Below are positions 1-7,749 of a stretch of 36,262 bases of DNA, one piece after another. Source of the DNA: an uncultured Saprospiraceae bacterium (GTDB taxonomy: Bacteria > Bacteroidota > Bacteroidia > Chitinophagales > Saprospiraceae); the NCBI GenBank assembly GCA_938028705.1, contig CALIZI010000118.1, positions 1 to 36,262 of the forward strand, given 5' to 3'. The notes below the pieces were generated by a model, which searched no databases, was not told the origin of the DNA, and worked only from the letters and a program-made list of their open reading frames with translations. A program made the translations under genes and the position numbers. Every line of letters begins with the position of its first letter. Position 1 is the stretch's first letter.

Positions 1-136
1 CGGTAAAAAGTGTGGGTCGGTTAAATTCTCTTTCATATTTAACTTCGGAATTGACCTAAAAGCTATAAGGTTTCCGAAAACCTTATAGCTTTGATAGCCG
101 GACTTTACGCTTACCCATACTTTTCACCGTAGAGCC
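1..136. mobile_element. ISL3-like MITE M1 (left end just outside the window)
   Basis: The right end reads, on the complementary strand, GGCTCTACGGTGAAAAGT, and positions 1-17 carry the matching inverted copy starting at CGGTAAAAAG, so about seven bases of the left end lie before the window. A near-perfect 30-bp palindrome sits at 61-90 (core CTATAAGG / CCTTATAG). GG-C/T-TC ends are typical of the ISL3 family (known). The target duplication cannot be checked because the left flank is missing; AAAAAGTT at 137-144 is the predicted copy. Confidence 0.7.
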
Positions 137-148
137 AAAAAGTTGAGG

Positions 149-406
149 TCATAATTCTTTTTCATTGATAGAATTATTCAAGTCTAAAGCAAGTACATGA
201 GCATCACGCAAATTTTTATCATTTCCAACTACCTCTAACTTTTCTAATGTCTCTTTTTTGAACTCTTCCGAAGTCTTGATACCATTACCATTATAAATAT
301 GTGAGTGCATACATAACTGTCTTTCCTTTTCAATCATCTCATCAAAACTCATTTTTGAGCGTTCGTTGAGACTTGTTGATATTTTATTTCGCAGATTATT
401 TTCCAT
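149..406 (-). CDS. small hypothetical protein (85 aa)
   Basis: This is a charged, soluble protein of 85 residues with no signal peptide or membrane segment. It is rich in Glu, Lys and Asn, and residues 20-60 look helical. I do not recognise a family. The ATG is preceded by an AT-rich leader, as usual in this genome, and no Shine-Dalgarno site is visible. The stop codon lies only 12 bases from the end of MITE M1, and MITE A1 starts about 30 bases upstream of the start, so the gene is boxed in by insertions. It could be a free-standing small protein or a remnant of an accessory gene. The amino-acid composition looks like a real protein, but nothing in the context gives a function. Confidence 0.5.
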   Translation of the reverse strand: MENNLRNKISTSLNERSKMSFDEMIEKERQLCMHSHIYNGNGIKTSEEFKKETLEKLEVVGNDKNLRDAHVLALDLNNSINEKEL

Positions 407-437
407 AAATTACTCAACATATTATAAACAAAAATTC

Positions 438-694
438 GACAAGTTTATCTGATTTATTGACACTTCATACGATATTAATTTTACATAAAATATAAGTAAG
501 CCGTTTGGTAAACTTTTCAAGTTTGCTAAACGTGGGCAAGTTACTGAAATTTGTAATTAACTAAAAATCAGCACCTTACTTCTCCGATAGCTATCGGAGA
601 CCAAACTTTTTGAAGTTTAGCAAACGGAGTACTTAAATTTTATTTTAACTCAAATCCAAGAGTATCAACTACTTTTGTCGTTTATAAACTTGTC
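438..694. mobile_element. Family A MITE, copy A1, with 8-bp target duplication
   Basis: The ends are inverted: GACAAGTTTATC at 438 and GATAAACTTGTC-type (here TATAAACTTGTC) at 694, each followed inward by a TTGACACTT-type motif. The flanking 8-mers AAAAATTC (430-437 and 695-702) are identical, a clear target-site duplication. Inside are two inverted hairpin arms around CCGTTTGGTAAAC and a box CTCCGATAGCTATCGGAG. There is no ORF. Other copies lie at 25730-25995 and 31955-32373, with a core-only copy at 10788-10926. Confidence 0.88.
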
Positions 695-703
695 AAAAAT
701 TCT

Positions 704-875
704 GGCATGTTTAGAAATGTAGTGAACACTTTTTTGAGATGTAATAGACGCTTCAAATTGGGTAATCACGCAGAGAACGCAGAGTTCGCAGAGAGTTGAT
801 GGTTAACTCTCTGCGAACTCTGCGTTCTCTGCGTGAAAAAGTGTTAACTACTTTTACGGCAAATCTAAACATGCC
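704..875. mobile_element. Family C MITE, copy C1, with 8-bp target duplication
   Basis: The ends are GGCATGTTTAGA and TCTAAACATGCC, flanked by identical 8-mers AAAATTCT (696-703 and 876-883). The centre (about 768-835) is a long hairpin made of 9-bp words of the type ACGCAGAGA and their reverse complements. The inner part of each end, AGTAGTTAACACTTTT-like, matches the ends of family A, which suggests the same transposase mobilises both. The target duplication overlaps the right-hand duplication of A1. No coding capacity. Confidence 0.85.
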
Positions 876-895
876 AAAATTCTTTGTGTTTTTGA

Positions 896-1018
896 ATAAT
901 GAATATTGAACAAGGAGTGTAAAATATTAAATATATAAATATGAAATATTATTCAAAATCAATGTTTTAGATTGATTTCATGCCTTTTGACATTTGATAT
1001 TCCCTGTTCGATATTCAA
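896..1018. repeat. paired TGAATAT word array (imperfect hairpin)
   Basis: Words of the type TGAATAA and TGAATAT near 896-925 are mirrored by GATATTCAAA-type words near 996-1018 on the other strand, with AT-rich sequence between. The structure sits just past the stop of the outer-membrane protein gene and could act as its 3' hairpin. No T-tract clearly marks a terminator. Confidence 0.5.
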
Positions 1019-1024
1019 ACCGCC

Positions 1025-1849
1025 TTACCAATTATAAACCGCCCCTGCCGAAACGGTCAAAAAGTGCAGCCAATTTCTCACATACCCGTCACCCGGCTCA
1101 CCAACCTTAATATCGCCTGTACCGACACCGCCGCCGCCCAAATAGCGAAGGTTAAAAAAGACATCAATGGGGTCATTTATCTTCAAGCCCGTCCGAAAAC
1201 TCGCATCCAAAATCGCGCCTATCACGTCATTGGTGTCACCGTTGAGATAACTGATTGGCGCATAGAAACCATCCGCTTCAAGTTCGGCATAGACCCAATC
1301 ATTGAGTTGCGCTCTGGCACGAGTTTTCAATATGGGTACTATGCCCAAATCGCGATTGGTGCGAAATAGTGTTCCGTCAGTAGATTCAAAACTTATGGTG
1401 GCATTCCGAACCTGTATGCTTAAGCCTATGCCCAATGAATATTTTTCCTTATTGGGCAGTAATTCTCGGAGATAACTGATTCGATAAAAAGGAAAACTGT
1501 ATAACAGATTGACACTCGTGGAAGCGGGAAAAGTGAGGTCATCTACCACCAAGTCTTCCGGTAGCAGAGTCTGCGATTCGAGACGCAGGGGTTGGTAAAG
1601 GAAGAATAAAGTATTACGTTTTTTGAAATCTATTTCTAAGGAGAGTCTGCTGACTGGAAATAAGACATCCTGACCGCCGTATTTTTTGTAGTCAAAGTAA
1701 GTGCCGCTGTTGCTGAATTGAATTTTGTGGTTCAATACACCAACAAAACCGAGTTCTGAAACAGACCGGAATTCAAAGTTTCTTTGAGCGAATAGACAAG
1801 TCGTGATGAAAGTTAAAATTAAGAGTGTCGTTAGTCGTTTTAAATTCAT
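1025..1849 (-). CDS. secreted/outer-membrane beta-barrel-like protein
   Basis: The product is about 274 residues with a clear signal peptide (MNLKRLTTLLILTF..., cleavage after CLFAQ). The mature part has alternating aromatic/polar strands and a Trp-terminated C-terminus (AGAVYNW), as expected for an outer-membrane barrel. It resembles uncharacterised Bacteroidota outer-membrane proteins; substrate unknown. The ATG at 1849 is chosen because the longer reading starts with TTG and adds four residues before a classic signal peptide. MITE M4 begins only about 30 bases upstream of this ATG, so the native promoter is either displaced or supplied by the element. It has no operon partner; the next gene upstream on the same strand ends at 2259. 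Confidence 0.75.
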   Translation of the reverse strand: MNLKRLTTLLILTFITTCLFAQRNFEFRSVSELGFVGVLNHKIQFSNSGTYFDYKKYGGQDVLFPVSRLSLEIDFKKRNTLFFLYQPLRLESQTLLPEDLVVDDLTFPASTSVNLLYSFPFYRISYLRELLPNKEKYSLGIGLSIQVRNATISFESTDGTLFRTNRDLGIVPILKTRARAQLNDWVYAELEADGFYAPISYLNGDTNDVIGAILDASFRTGLKINDPIDVFFNLRYLGGGGVGTGDIKVGEPGDGYVRNWLHFLTVSAGAVYNW

Positions 1850-1878
1850 TATAGGTAACAATTCTTTCGTTTGTAAAT

Positions 1879-2014
1879 GGCTACCGGTTCATGGTTGGAC
1901 AGTTCGTAGTTCATAGTTATCATAATAACCTAAATTTCATCCCGATACCGATACGTATCGGTACGGGATTGTAACTTACTGATTATCAAACTGTCCAACG
2001 TTAGATGGGTAGCC
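1879..2014. mobile_element. GGCTAC-ended MITE M4 with 8-bp target duplication
   Basis: Flanking 8-mers TTGTAAAT (1871-1878 and 2015-2022) are identical. The ends are inverted: GGCTACC plus GTTGGACAGTT on the left and its mirror on the right. The centre has a palindrome around CCGATACGTATCGG (about 1939-1969). Heptamers TTCATGG/TTCATAG occur inside the left arm (1885-1919). End sequence and duplication length resemble the ISL3 family; that assignment is an inference. It is inserted about 30 bases upstream of the outer-membrane protein gene. Confidence 0.87.
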
Positions 2015-2156
2015 TTGTAAATGATTAAAAGGTCTTATAACCACATCCAAAGGATATTGTTTAAAAATAGGACTAAAAATTAACGATATTTAAATATACA
2101 CAAAGCTAATGTAATGTGCTAGTTTGTTATTTGTTAATTCGTAATTCGTTTGCTAC

Positions 2157-2196
2157 ATAAAAAAAGCACCAAATTCCAACCGGAATTTGATGCTTT
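2157..2196 (-). terminator. intrinsic terminator of the M16 gene
   Basis: Read on the minus strand, a 14-bp stem (AGCATCAAATTCC with its partner, one T-G wobble, 4-base loop GGTT) is followed directly by a run of seven T. It lies about 60 bases past the stop codon at 2259. Confidence 0.75.
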
Positions 2197-2218
2197 AAAA
2201 TTAAAAATTAAAAATTGA

Positions 2219-2250
2219 GGTTGAGGTTGAGGTTGAAGTTGAGGTTGAAA
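2219..2250. repeat. GGTTGA hexamer array
   Basis: Five consecutive hexamers of the type GGTTGA/AGTTGA follow a short AAATTAA run, between the M16 terminator and its stop codon. The same words recur as a hairpin at 20513-20576. Confidence 0.65.
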
Positions 2251-2258
2251 TTCCCCTT

Positions 2259-4373
2259 TTATTCTACCTTAAATTCATCGTCGCTGACACCTGTGTTGGC
2301 TTCGCAAGATTTGACTTTAAGGGTAGCTATTTGAGTAGCTGCGGTCTGCTTGATAGTATGCGGTATCATTATACCACTGACTTCTTTGTAGTCCGAAATA
2401 TCTAAAATGATTTTCATGGTCTGCCCCATGAGTTCTTCCATGCGTACTTCGCGCAATTTCAGACCGGACTCCGTATCGTAGTATTCCGTAACAGCCTTAC
2501 CGTCAGGGGAAGTGACTTTAACCTTATAGGCTTCCTTGTCGCCTACTTTTTCGGCACCTTTGAATTCGAGGTCAAAGCCGAGTTTTTCGTATTGCAATTC
2601 TCTGTTGAATATAGATTGATATTTAAGCGATTCGAGTTCTTTACCTTCCAGCATCCTGCCGGCACCATTCAGAATTATTTTTCCTTTTTCACCATCAAAT
2701 ATCTGTTCCTGCAATACTTTTCCGCCCATAGAAGTGACGGTTTTGGCTTTGTTCGGTGCTTTAACACTAACAGCAATCTCCATAGCACCACTCTCGTCAG
2801 TCATCACCATTTTATAATCTTTAATGGCATCATAAGCGGCTTTTCCGCCTGTAGCTTTGATGTATTTGCCGATGATGGTGCTGGCATTAACATTATCTGG
2901 CATGGCTATATCATCAAGTAAATTACCTTCTTTGTCATAAAAATCAACCTTGCCGCTATTGGCAAATTGACCGAGTTTTGAAGCTACTTCGTCTTTATTA
3001 CCAACGACCAAAATGTAGGCATTATCCGGCTGTATATACTTCTTTGCCATAGCTCTCACATCAGCGATAGTGACGGCATTGAGCTTTTCCAGATAAGTAG
3101 CATAATAATCACTTGGTAAATTGTAGCGAATGGTATTGAGGGCAAAACGTGCCATTGTTTCAGGACGTTCGAGAGAACGGGCAAAGCTGCCTGTCATCGA
3201 ATTGAGGACCAAACTGAGGTCTTTCTGCTCCACATCCGTATCGCGCATACGGTTGAGTTCGTGTATAAATTGAACGACAGAACTATCGGTGACTTCATTG
3301 CGGACACTCGCGCCTGCCGAAAATCTACCCACCAATTTATCTCTGCGAAGCGAAGATCGCGCACCGTAAGTATAGGCTTTATCTTCACGCAGATTCTGCA
3401 TGAGCCTGCCCGAAAATACACCGCCACCAAGTACGCTATTCATCACACTTGCCTTGATAGCATCAGGCGAACCCGGCTTCAAATCAACGGGATAGGTCAC
3501 AGAAATGACCGACTGAACTGCCTCGTCTTTATCAACAAAAGCCACTTGCGTCTGCTCGGGTGCCGTAGGTGTAGCGTAGGTGTGAGCGGGTACGTCACCT
3601 TTTTTCCAATCCCCCAGATATTCGGTCAATTGTGCTTTAGCTTCGGCAGCGGTGATGTCACCCACAACTGCCATATACGCTACATTGGGCTTGAAATAAG
3701 TCTTGTAATATTCCTTACATTTGTCAAGTGTAATTTTTTCTACACCGGCTTCTGTCATGATTTCGCCGTAAGGGTGGTCTTTGCCATAACGCAGTACGCT
3801 GGCTACGTTTCTTGCAATGGCACTCGGTTCTTCTTTTTCCGAAGCTAAGGCAGAGAGTTGTTGCTTTTTCATCTTGTCCAACTCATCGGCAGGGAAAGCC
3901 GGATTCAATACGACATCAGACATCAACTCCAGCAATTTTGGTACATGCTTGGTAAGCGAAGCGGCAAACAGACCGCCGTCACTGGTACTCAATCTTGCTC
4001 CGATAAAGTCAACTTCTTCATCCAATTGTGCTTTGGTGCGATTCTTTGTGCCTTTGGTCAGCATCTGTCCTGCCATGCTTGCATATCCTGCCGATTCGCC
4101 TTCCAATACAGGGTCATTATCCATCAATAACTGGAAAGAGACCCTTGGCAATTTGTGATTTTCAACAACCACGACTTGCAGACCATTATCAAGTGTAAAG
4201 GTCTCATAATCACCCAATTGTATTTTAGGTGCAGCACCCGCTTCGGGGGCTTTACTGCGGAAGTCAGCGACTTCTTTTACCCCTTTTTTTATGGTATCCC
4301 CTACATTTTTTGTTGCAGTACATTGAAAAAACAACAACGCTAAAGGAAGTATATATATAATTATTTTTTTCAT
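2259..4373 (-). CDS. M16 family lipoprotein, inactive-subunit type
   Basis: This 704-residue protein has a lipoprotein signal with lipobox ending at Cys18 (LLFFQC). Residues about 52-490 carry two M16 (insulinase/PqqL-like) domains. Where active members have HxxEH, this one reads GYASMAGQMLTKGT (96-109), so zinc ligands and catalytic Glu are missing. By analogy with mitochondrial processing peptidase and two-subunit bacterial M16B enzymes, it is probably the substrate-binding subunit for the active partner at 4834-6159. Residues about 495-704 form an extra beta-rich domain resembling the LolA/LppX-type lipoprotein-carrier fold found fused to insulinases in Bacteroidota (inference from pattern). 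It would act in the periplasm, anchored to a membrane. An intrinsic terminator follows at 2157-2196. Confidence 0.88.
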   Translation of the reverse strand: MKKIIIYILPLALLFFQCTATKNVGDTIKKGVKEVADFRSKAPEAGAAPKIQLGDYETFTLDNGLQVVVVENHKLPRVSFQLLMDNDPVLEGESAGYASMAGQMLTKGTKNRTKAQLDEEVDFIGARLSTSDGGLFAASLTKHVPKLLELMSDVVLNPAFPADELDKMKKQQLSALASEKEEPSAIARNVASVLRYGKDHPYGEIMTEAGVEKITLDKCKEYYKTYFKPNVAYMAVVGDITAAEAKAQLTEYLGDWKKGDVPAHTYATPTAPEQTQVAFVDKDEAVQSVISVTYPVDLKPGSPDAIKASVMNSVLGGGVFSGRLMQNLREDKAYTYGARSSLRRDKLVGRFSAGASVRNEVTDSSVVQFIHELNRMRDTDVEQKDLSLVLNSMTGSFARSLERPETMARFALNTIRYNLPSDYYATYLEKLNAVTIADVRAMAKKYIQPDNAYILVVGNKDEVASKLGQFANSGKVDFYDKEGNLLDDIAMPDNVNASTIIGKYIKATGGKAAYDAIKDYKMVMTDESGAMEIAVSVKAPNKAKTVTSMGGKVLQEQIFDGEKGKIILNGAGRMLEGKELESLKYQSIFNRELQYEKLGFDLEFKGAEKVGDKEAYKVKVTSPDGKAVTEYYDTESGLKLREVRMEELMGQTMKIILDISDYKEVSGIMIPHTIKQTAATQIATLKVKSCEANTGVSDDEFKVE

Positions 4374-4388
4374 TTTTATTTAAATTAG

Positions 4389-4563
4389 TTCATAGTTCAT
4401 GGTTCATAGTTCATGGTTCATAGTTCATAGTTCATAGTTCATGGTTCATAGTTTATAGTTCATGGTTTATAGTTCATGGTTTATAGTTCATGGTTCATAG
4501 TTCATAGTTCATGGTTTATAGTTCATGGTTCATAGTTGGTGGTTCATAGTTGGTAGTTTATAG
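4389..4563. repeat. TTCATRG heptamer array, 25 units in phase
   Basis: Exactly 175 bases can be read as 25 heptamers without one insertion or deletion. The units are TTCATAG, TTCATGG, TTTATAG and a few TTGGTGG/TTGGTAG. The sense strand of the following gene therefore reads AACYATG over and over, starting 16 bases upstream of the M16 start codon at 4373. The same word family occurs at 8996-9080, 34280-34384, 25054-25078 and inside M4. Confidence 0.93.
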
Positions 4564-4743
4564 GAGTTGGTGAATTAATTTTTTTAGTGAAAAAAGTATT
4601 TTGTGTTTATTATTTTAATAAAATTAAAATGTATTATTTTTTTCATTTTAAAAATATTATTAATAATAAAATTTATAAAAAATATTTTATAAAAATTTTT
4701 AATTTATTAAAAATCATTTTTCACTATAATGACTAATTATCTG
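4564..4743. other. AT-rich spacer without recognisable gene
   Basis: Very AT-rich sequence (many ATTTTT/AAAATA runs) between the heptamer and octamer arrays. I see no ORF, hairpin with T-tract or promoter match in it. Confidence 0.5.
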
Positions 4744-4822
4744 ATAAACTGATTACCTAATTAACTGATTACCTAATTACCTAATTACCTAATTAACTGA
4801 TTAACTGATAAACTGATAAACC
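4744..4822. repeat. octamer array (ACCTAATT / AACTGATT words)
   Basis: Roughly nine 8-bp words (ACCTAATT, AACTGATT, AACTGATA) follow one another just past the stop codon of the active M16 gene. The period is 8 rather than 7. It does not form a strong hairpin by itself. Confidence 0.75.
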
Positions 4823-4833
4823 AATCCACCAGA

Positions 4834-6159
4834 TCATGGTTCCATGGATTTAGGTAAAAATTCGAGCGTTACGCTATTATCTTTAATAAAATACTTGTTG
4901 GCAACTCGTTTGATGTCTTCTCTGGTGACCTTCATGTATCGTTCTATTTCGGTATTAATAAGGTTGGCATCGCCGAAGTACATGTGGTAATTGGCAAGGC
5001 TTTCGGCACGACTGGCTACGGTAGAATTGCCTGAGACAAAATCATTTTCGATTTGATTTTTCAATTTTTGCAATTCTTTTTCACCAATCAATTCATCGCG
5101 CACTTTAGCGATTTCGGCTTGCAAGGCGGCTTCGAGTTCCCCAATATCACCACCTTGATTGACGAGTGCAAAGACGACATTGATGCCTGCGTCTTCGAGT
5201 CCGAATGGGAATGCACCGATTTGAAGTGCTTTTTGCTGGTCGTCCACAAGTGAACGGTACAGGCGCGAACTTTGCCCCTGCGCCAACAAGGTAGAAAGCA
5301 TATCAACGGCATAATAATCAGGTGTACCTTCTGCCGGAATACGGAAACCTGTGATGACAGCGGGGAGTTGGATATTGTCATATATGGTTGTGCGTTGTTC
5401 GCCTGTGAGTTCAGGTACTTGCTTATTGGGACGAGGGATTTCAGTCTTACCTCGTGGGATGCTACCAAAGTATTTTTGAATCAATTTTTTGGCTTCGGGA
5501 ATGTCTATATCGCCGGCGATAGAAAGGACTGCATTATTGGGTACATAGAAAGTTTTGTAAAAATTAACGTAGTCCTCCTCTTGTGCTGCATTGAGATGCT
5601 CCATGTAACCAATGACGGGCCACTCGTAGGCATAACCCTTAAAGGCACGTTTGAACATTTCTTCTATCCATGAGCCATAAGGCTGATTATCAATGCGTTG
5701 TCTGCGTTCTTCTTTGACCACCTCACGCTGTGTTTCGATACCTTTGTTTTCTACCTTTGCGTGTAGGAGTCGCTCCGATTCGAGCCAAAGCCCAAGTTCG
5801 AGTTGGTTGGAAGGCAATAATTCATAGTAGAAAGTACGATCGTATGTTGTATTGGCATTGAGCGTACCGCCTGCATTTTCGATGTATTTGTCGAACTCGC
5901 CGCGCTCAATATTTTCTGTGCCTTCAAAGAGTAAATGCTCAAAGAAGTGTGCAAAACCTGTGCGGTCCGGTTTTTCATTTTTTGAACCGACATGGTACAT
6001 GATCGTTACTGCAACGATGGGCGTGGACTTGTCTTCATGTAAGATGACATGCATGCCATTGTCTAAATCGTATTCTTCAAATTCTATATTGACGGATTGG
6101 GCATTCGCCACAAAAGCCACTAATAGGCATGAAAAGAATATTGTAATTCTCTGCTTCAT
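4834..6159 (-). CDS. M16 family zinc metallopeptidase, active subunit
   Basis: This 441-residue secreted protease has a signal peptide ending ANAQS (residues 1-21). The zinc motif HFFEH is at residues 71-75 and further glutamates of the distal ligand region lie at about 143-151 (QREVVKEERR), so the site is complete. Two M16 domains of about 210 residues each match the usual bacterial M16B length. It lies upstream of the catalytically dead lipoprotein partner on the same strand, separated by a 460-base spacer filled with word arrays, which is long for an operon. Together they probably form a heterodimeric periplasmic peptidase. Substrate is unknown; family members degrade peptides and small proteins. 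Confidence 0.92.
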   Translation of the reverse strand: MKQRITIFFSCLLVAFVANAQSVNIEFEEYDLDNGMHVILHEDKSTPIVAVTIMYHVGSKNEKPDRTGFAHFFEHLLFEGTENIERGEFDKYIENAGGTLNANTTYDRTFYYELLPSNQLELGLWLESERLLHAKVENKGIETQREVVKEERRQRIDNQPYGSWIEEMFKRAFKGYAYEWPVIGYMEHLNAAQEEDYVNFYKTFYVPNNAVLSIAGDIDIPEAKKLIQKYFGSIPRGKTEIPRPNKQVPELTGEQRTTIYDNIQLPAVITGFRIPAEGTPDYYAVDMLSTLLAQGQSSRLYRSLVDDQQKALQIGAFPFGLEDAGINVVFALVNQGGDIGELEAALQAEIAKVRDELIGEKELQKLKNQIENDFVSGNSTVASRAESLANYHMYFGDANLINTEIERYMKVTREDIKRVANKYFIKDNSVTLEFLPKSMEP

Positions 6160-6672
6160 ATTTGTATGGTGATTTTCTATTTACCGATAGGCAAATCATG
6201 ATTAAGGAATAGTTTGTTTTACTGTATTTATGTATTGTCTAAAGTACAGTTTTATAAAAAAATTATGATGTTATCTAATTTAATGAAATTTAGATGTATG
6301 CAAAACTACTTTAAGTCTGTCATTAATAAAAACCTCAGGGGTGCTTTTTAGACGAACAATCTTCTTTTAACGACAATAATTATACCTTTATTATTCAACA
6401 TGGCAGTGCCTGTTGGCATTAGGAAAGAGATTTTTGCGAAGTGAAAAGTAAAATCTCTCTTTTCAATACGATAGGCTCCTTTTCAATGTTATCGAGATAA
6501 AAAAATATAAAAAATATAATACAGAATGTAACTTTTAGATAATTCTTTCGTATAATCCAATCAAACGGCATAATATTTTATTATTTTTTTAATATTTAAA
6601 ATCAAATAGACGAAAAACATCAACTAATTTAAAGGCTTCTTCTGAAGTGTAAGCAAAAGAAATCCAACACTT
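6160..6672. other. 513-base divergent intergenic region
   Basis: This gap separates the minus-strand M16 gene and a plus-strand gene, so both promoters should lie here. A weak inverted repeat AGAGATTTT / AAAATCTCT is at 6426-6458. I find no MITE, word array or ORF, and no clean TAnnTTTG box. It is one of the few long gaps without a repeat element. Confidence 0.5.
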
Positions 6673-7410
6673 ATGCACACTCACACACATTTAACAAGGT
6701 TAATAATACTTGTATTATTTATATTTGCCCACTCATCTCTATGTAGCGCACAGCGTTCTGCAGTAGGGCAAAATATTATTACATCCAATAGTATTCAAGA
6801 TATTCAAGAGTATGAAAAGGATGCTTCCCGATTAGCACTTCGCTACCTTTCTCAACAGCACCATGAACTCGGTATAAAAATACCGGAAGATATCAAAGAA
6901 AGTATATATAATGCACTTTTGGCTGTATATAAATCTGATAATAAATATGCTATGCGAGTTCGTGATTTAGGTATTCATACCCAATCACAACCATTTTATA
7001 TTGATTATCTGACCGTTGTACACGCAGACAATACGGCATGGGCAGTTCCTTTGGATAAAGGGCAACCGCGAACTTCTGATGAAACGATTAATGGATTTAT
7101 AGAGATTTATAATCTTGACATTAATAAATATGATGATGAAAATAAATCATTTATTGTATCGGCTTACCCACATGTTAATATGAATGGTTTGGCAAAAGAA
7201 TTATCTCAAATTGAAGGCGTGAAAAGTGTTGTTGTACCGCCATTGAGAACCCCCGACCACAACATCATAGCAAAACGGGAAAGAAGTACATGGATATTAA
7301 TTTACGAAAAAAAATACCTCAATACAAACAAGAAGACACAATGGTCATTCAGCGTGGATGCAGACGGGAATATTACTTTTCTTGAAGAAGTAGAAATAAA
7401 TGACTTTTGA
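6673..7410 (+). CDS. secreted protein of unknown function
   Basis: The product is 245 residues with an N-terminal signal peptide (MHTHTHLTRLIILVLFIFAH..., likely cleaved after CSAQ). The mature protein is soluble and mixed alpha/beta, without a motif that I recognise. Residues about 105-190 contain a DNTAWAVPLD segment and an IYNLDINKY segment that look like beta strands. It stands alone: the neighbour on the left is divergent and the one on the right is convergent. A strong intrinsic terminator follows at 7462-7503, which supports a single-gene transcription unit. No catalytic residues can be argued, and I give no function. Confidence 0.7.
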   Translation: MHTHTHLTRLIILVLFIFAHSSLCSAQRSAVGQNIITSNSIQDIQEYEKDASRLALRYLSQQHHELGIKIPEDIKESIYNALLAVYKSDNKYAMRVRDLGIHTQSQPFYIDYLTVVHADNTAWAVPLDKGQPRTSDETINGFIEIYNLDINKYDDENKSFIVSAYPHVNMNGLAKELSQIEGVKSVVVPPLRTPDHNIIAKRERSTWILIYEKKYLNTNKKTQWSFSVDADGNITFLEEVEINDF

Positions 7411-7461
7411 ATCAATATTGGCTTTAGGGATTTAACAACATATATTTTATTTAGAGGGGCG

Positions 7462-7503
7462 GAACCTGGCTGAATTACTTTTTCAGTCAGGTTCTCATTT
7501 TTT
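7462..7503 (+). terminator. intrinsic terminator after the secreted protein gene
   Basis: A 13-bp stem GAACCTGGCTGAA / TTCAGTCAGGTTC (one G-T wobble, loop about TTACTT) is followed by TCATTTTTT. It is a textbook Rho-independent terminator on the plus strand, about 50 bases past the stop codon. Confidence 0.85.
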
Positions 7504-7577
7504 AAGAATAAACTTAGCATTCCTTATGCTCCATTTATAAAAGTTACGGAATCGGTTTTTTGTATCAAACACCCGAC

Positions 7578-7737
7578 CTAAACAGGCTTGACCGCGAAAC
7601 TGTAATGACTGCTTTAGCTGTCAAGTAAAATGAAAGCATATTTATGAATTATTGTTTTTAAATTTATTACAAATTAAAATAATAATTTACTTGACAGCTA
7701 AAGCAGTCATTACGGAGTTCCCGTTCACCCTGTTTAG
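7578..7737. mobile_element. inverted-repeat element F
   Basis: The outer ends CTAAACAGG / CCTGTTTAG are inverted, and an inner pair of 28-bp arms (7602-7629 and 7686-7713, core TGACTGCTTTAGCTGTCA) is perfect. Each inner arm is itself a pseudo-palindrome. No target duplication is visible. It lies between the convergent ends of the secreted protein gene and fabF, so it may also serve as a hairpin for fabF mRNA. Confidence 0.7.
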
Positions 7738-7749
7738 CAGCCTGTATTG

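Noticed and set aside
6426-6463. Terminator at AGAGATTTT / AAAATCTCT
   Set aside because: The stem is AT-rich with a long loop and it lies in a divergent region with no gene ending there.
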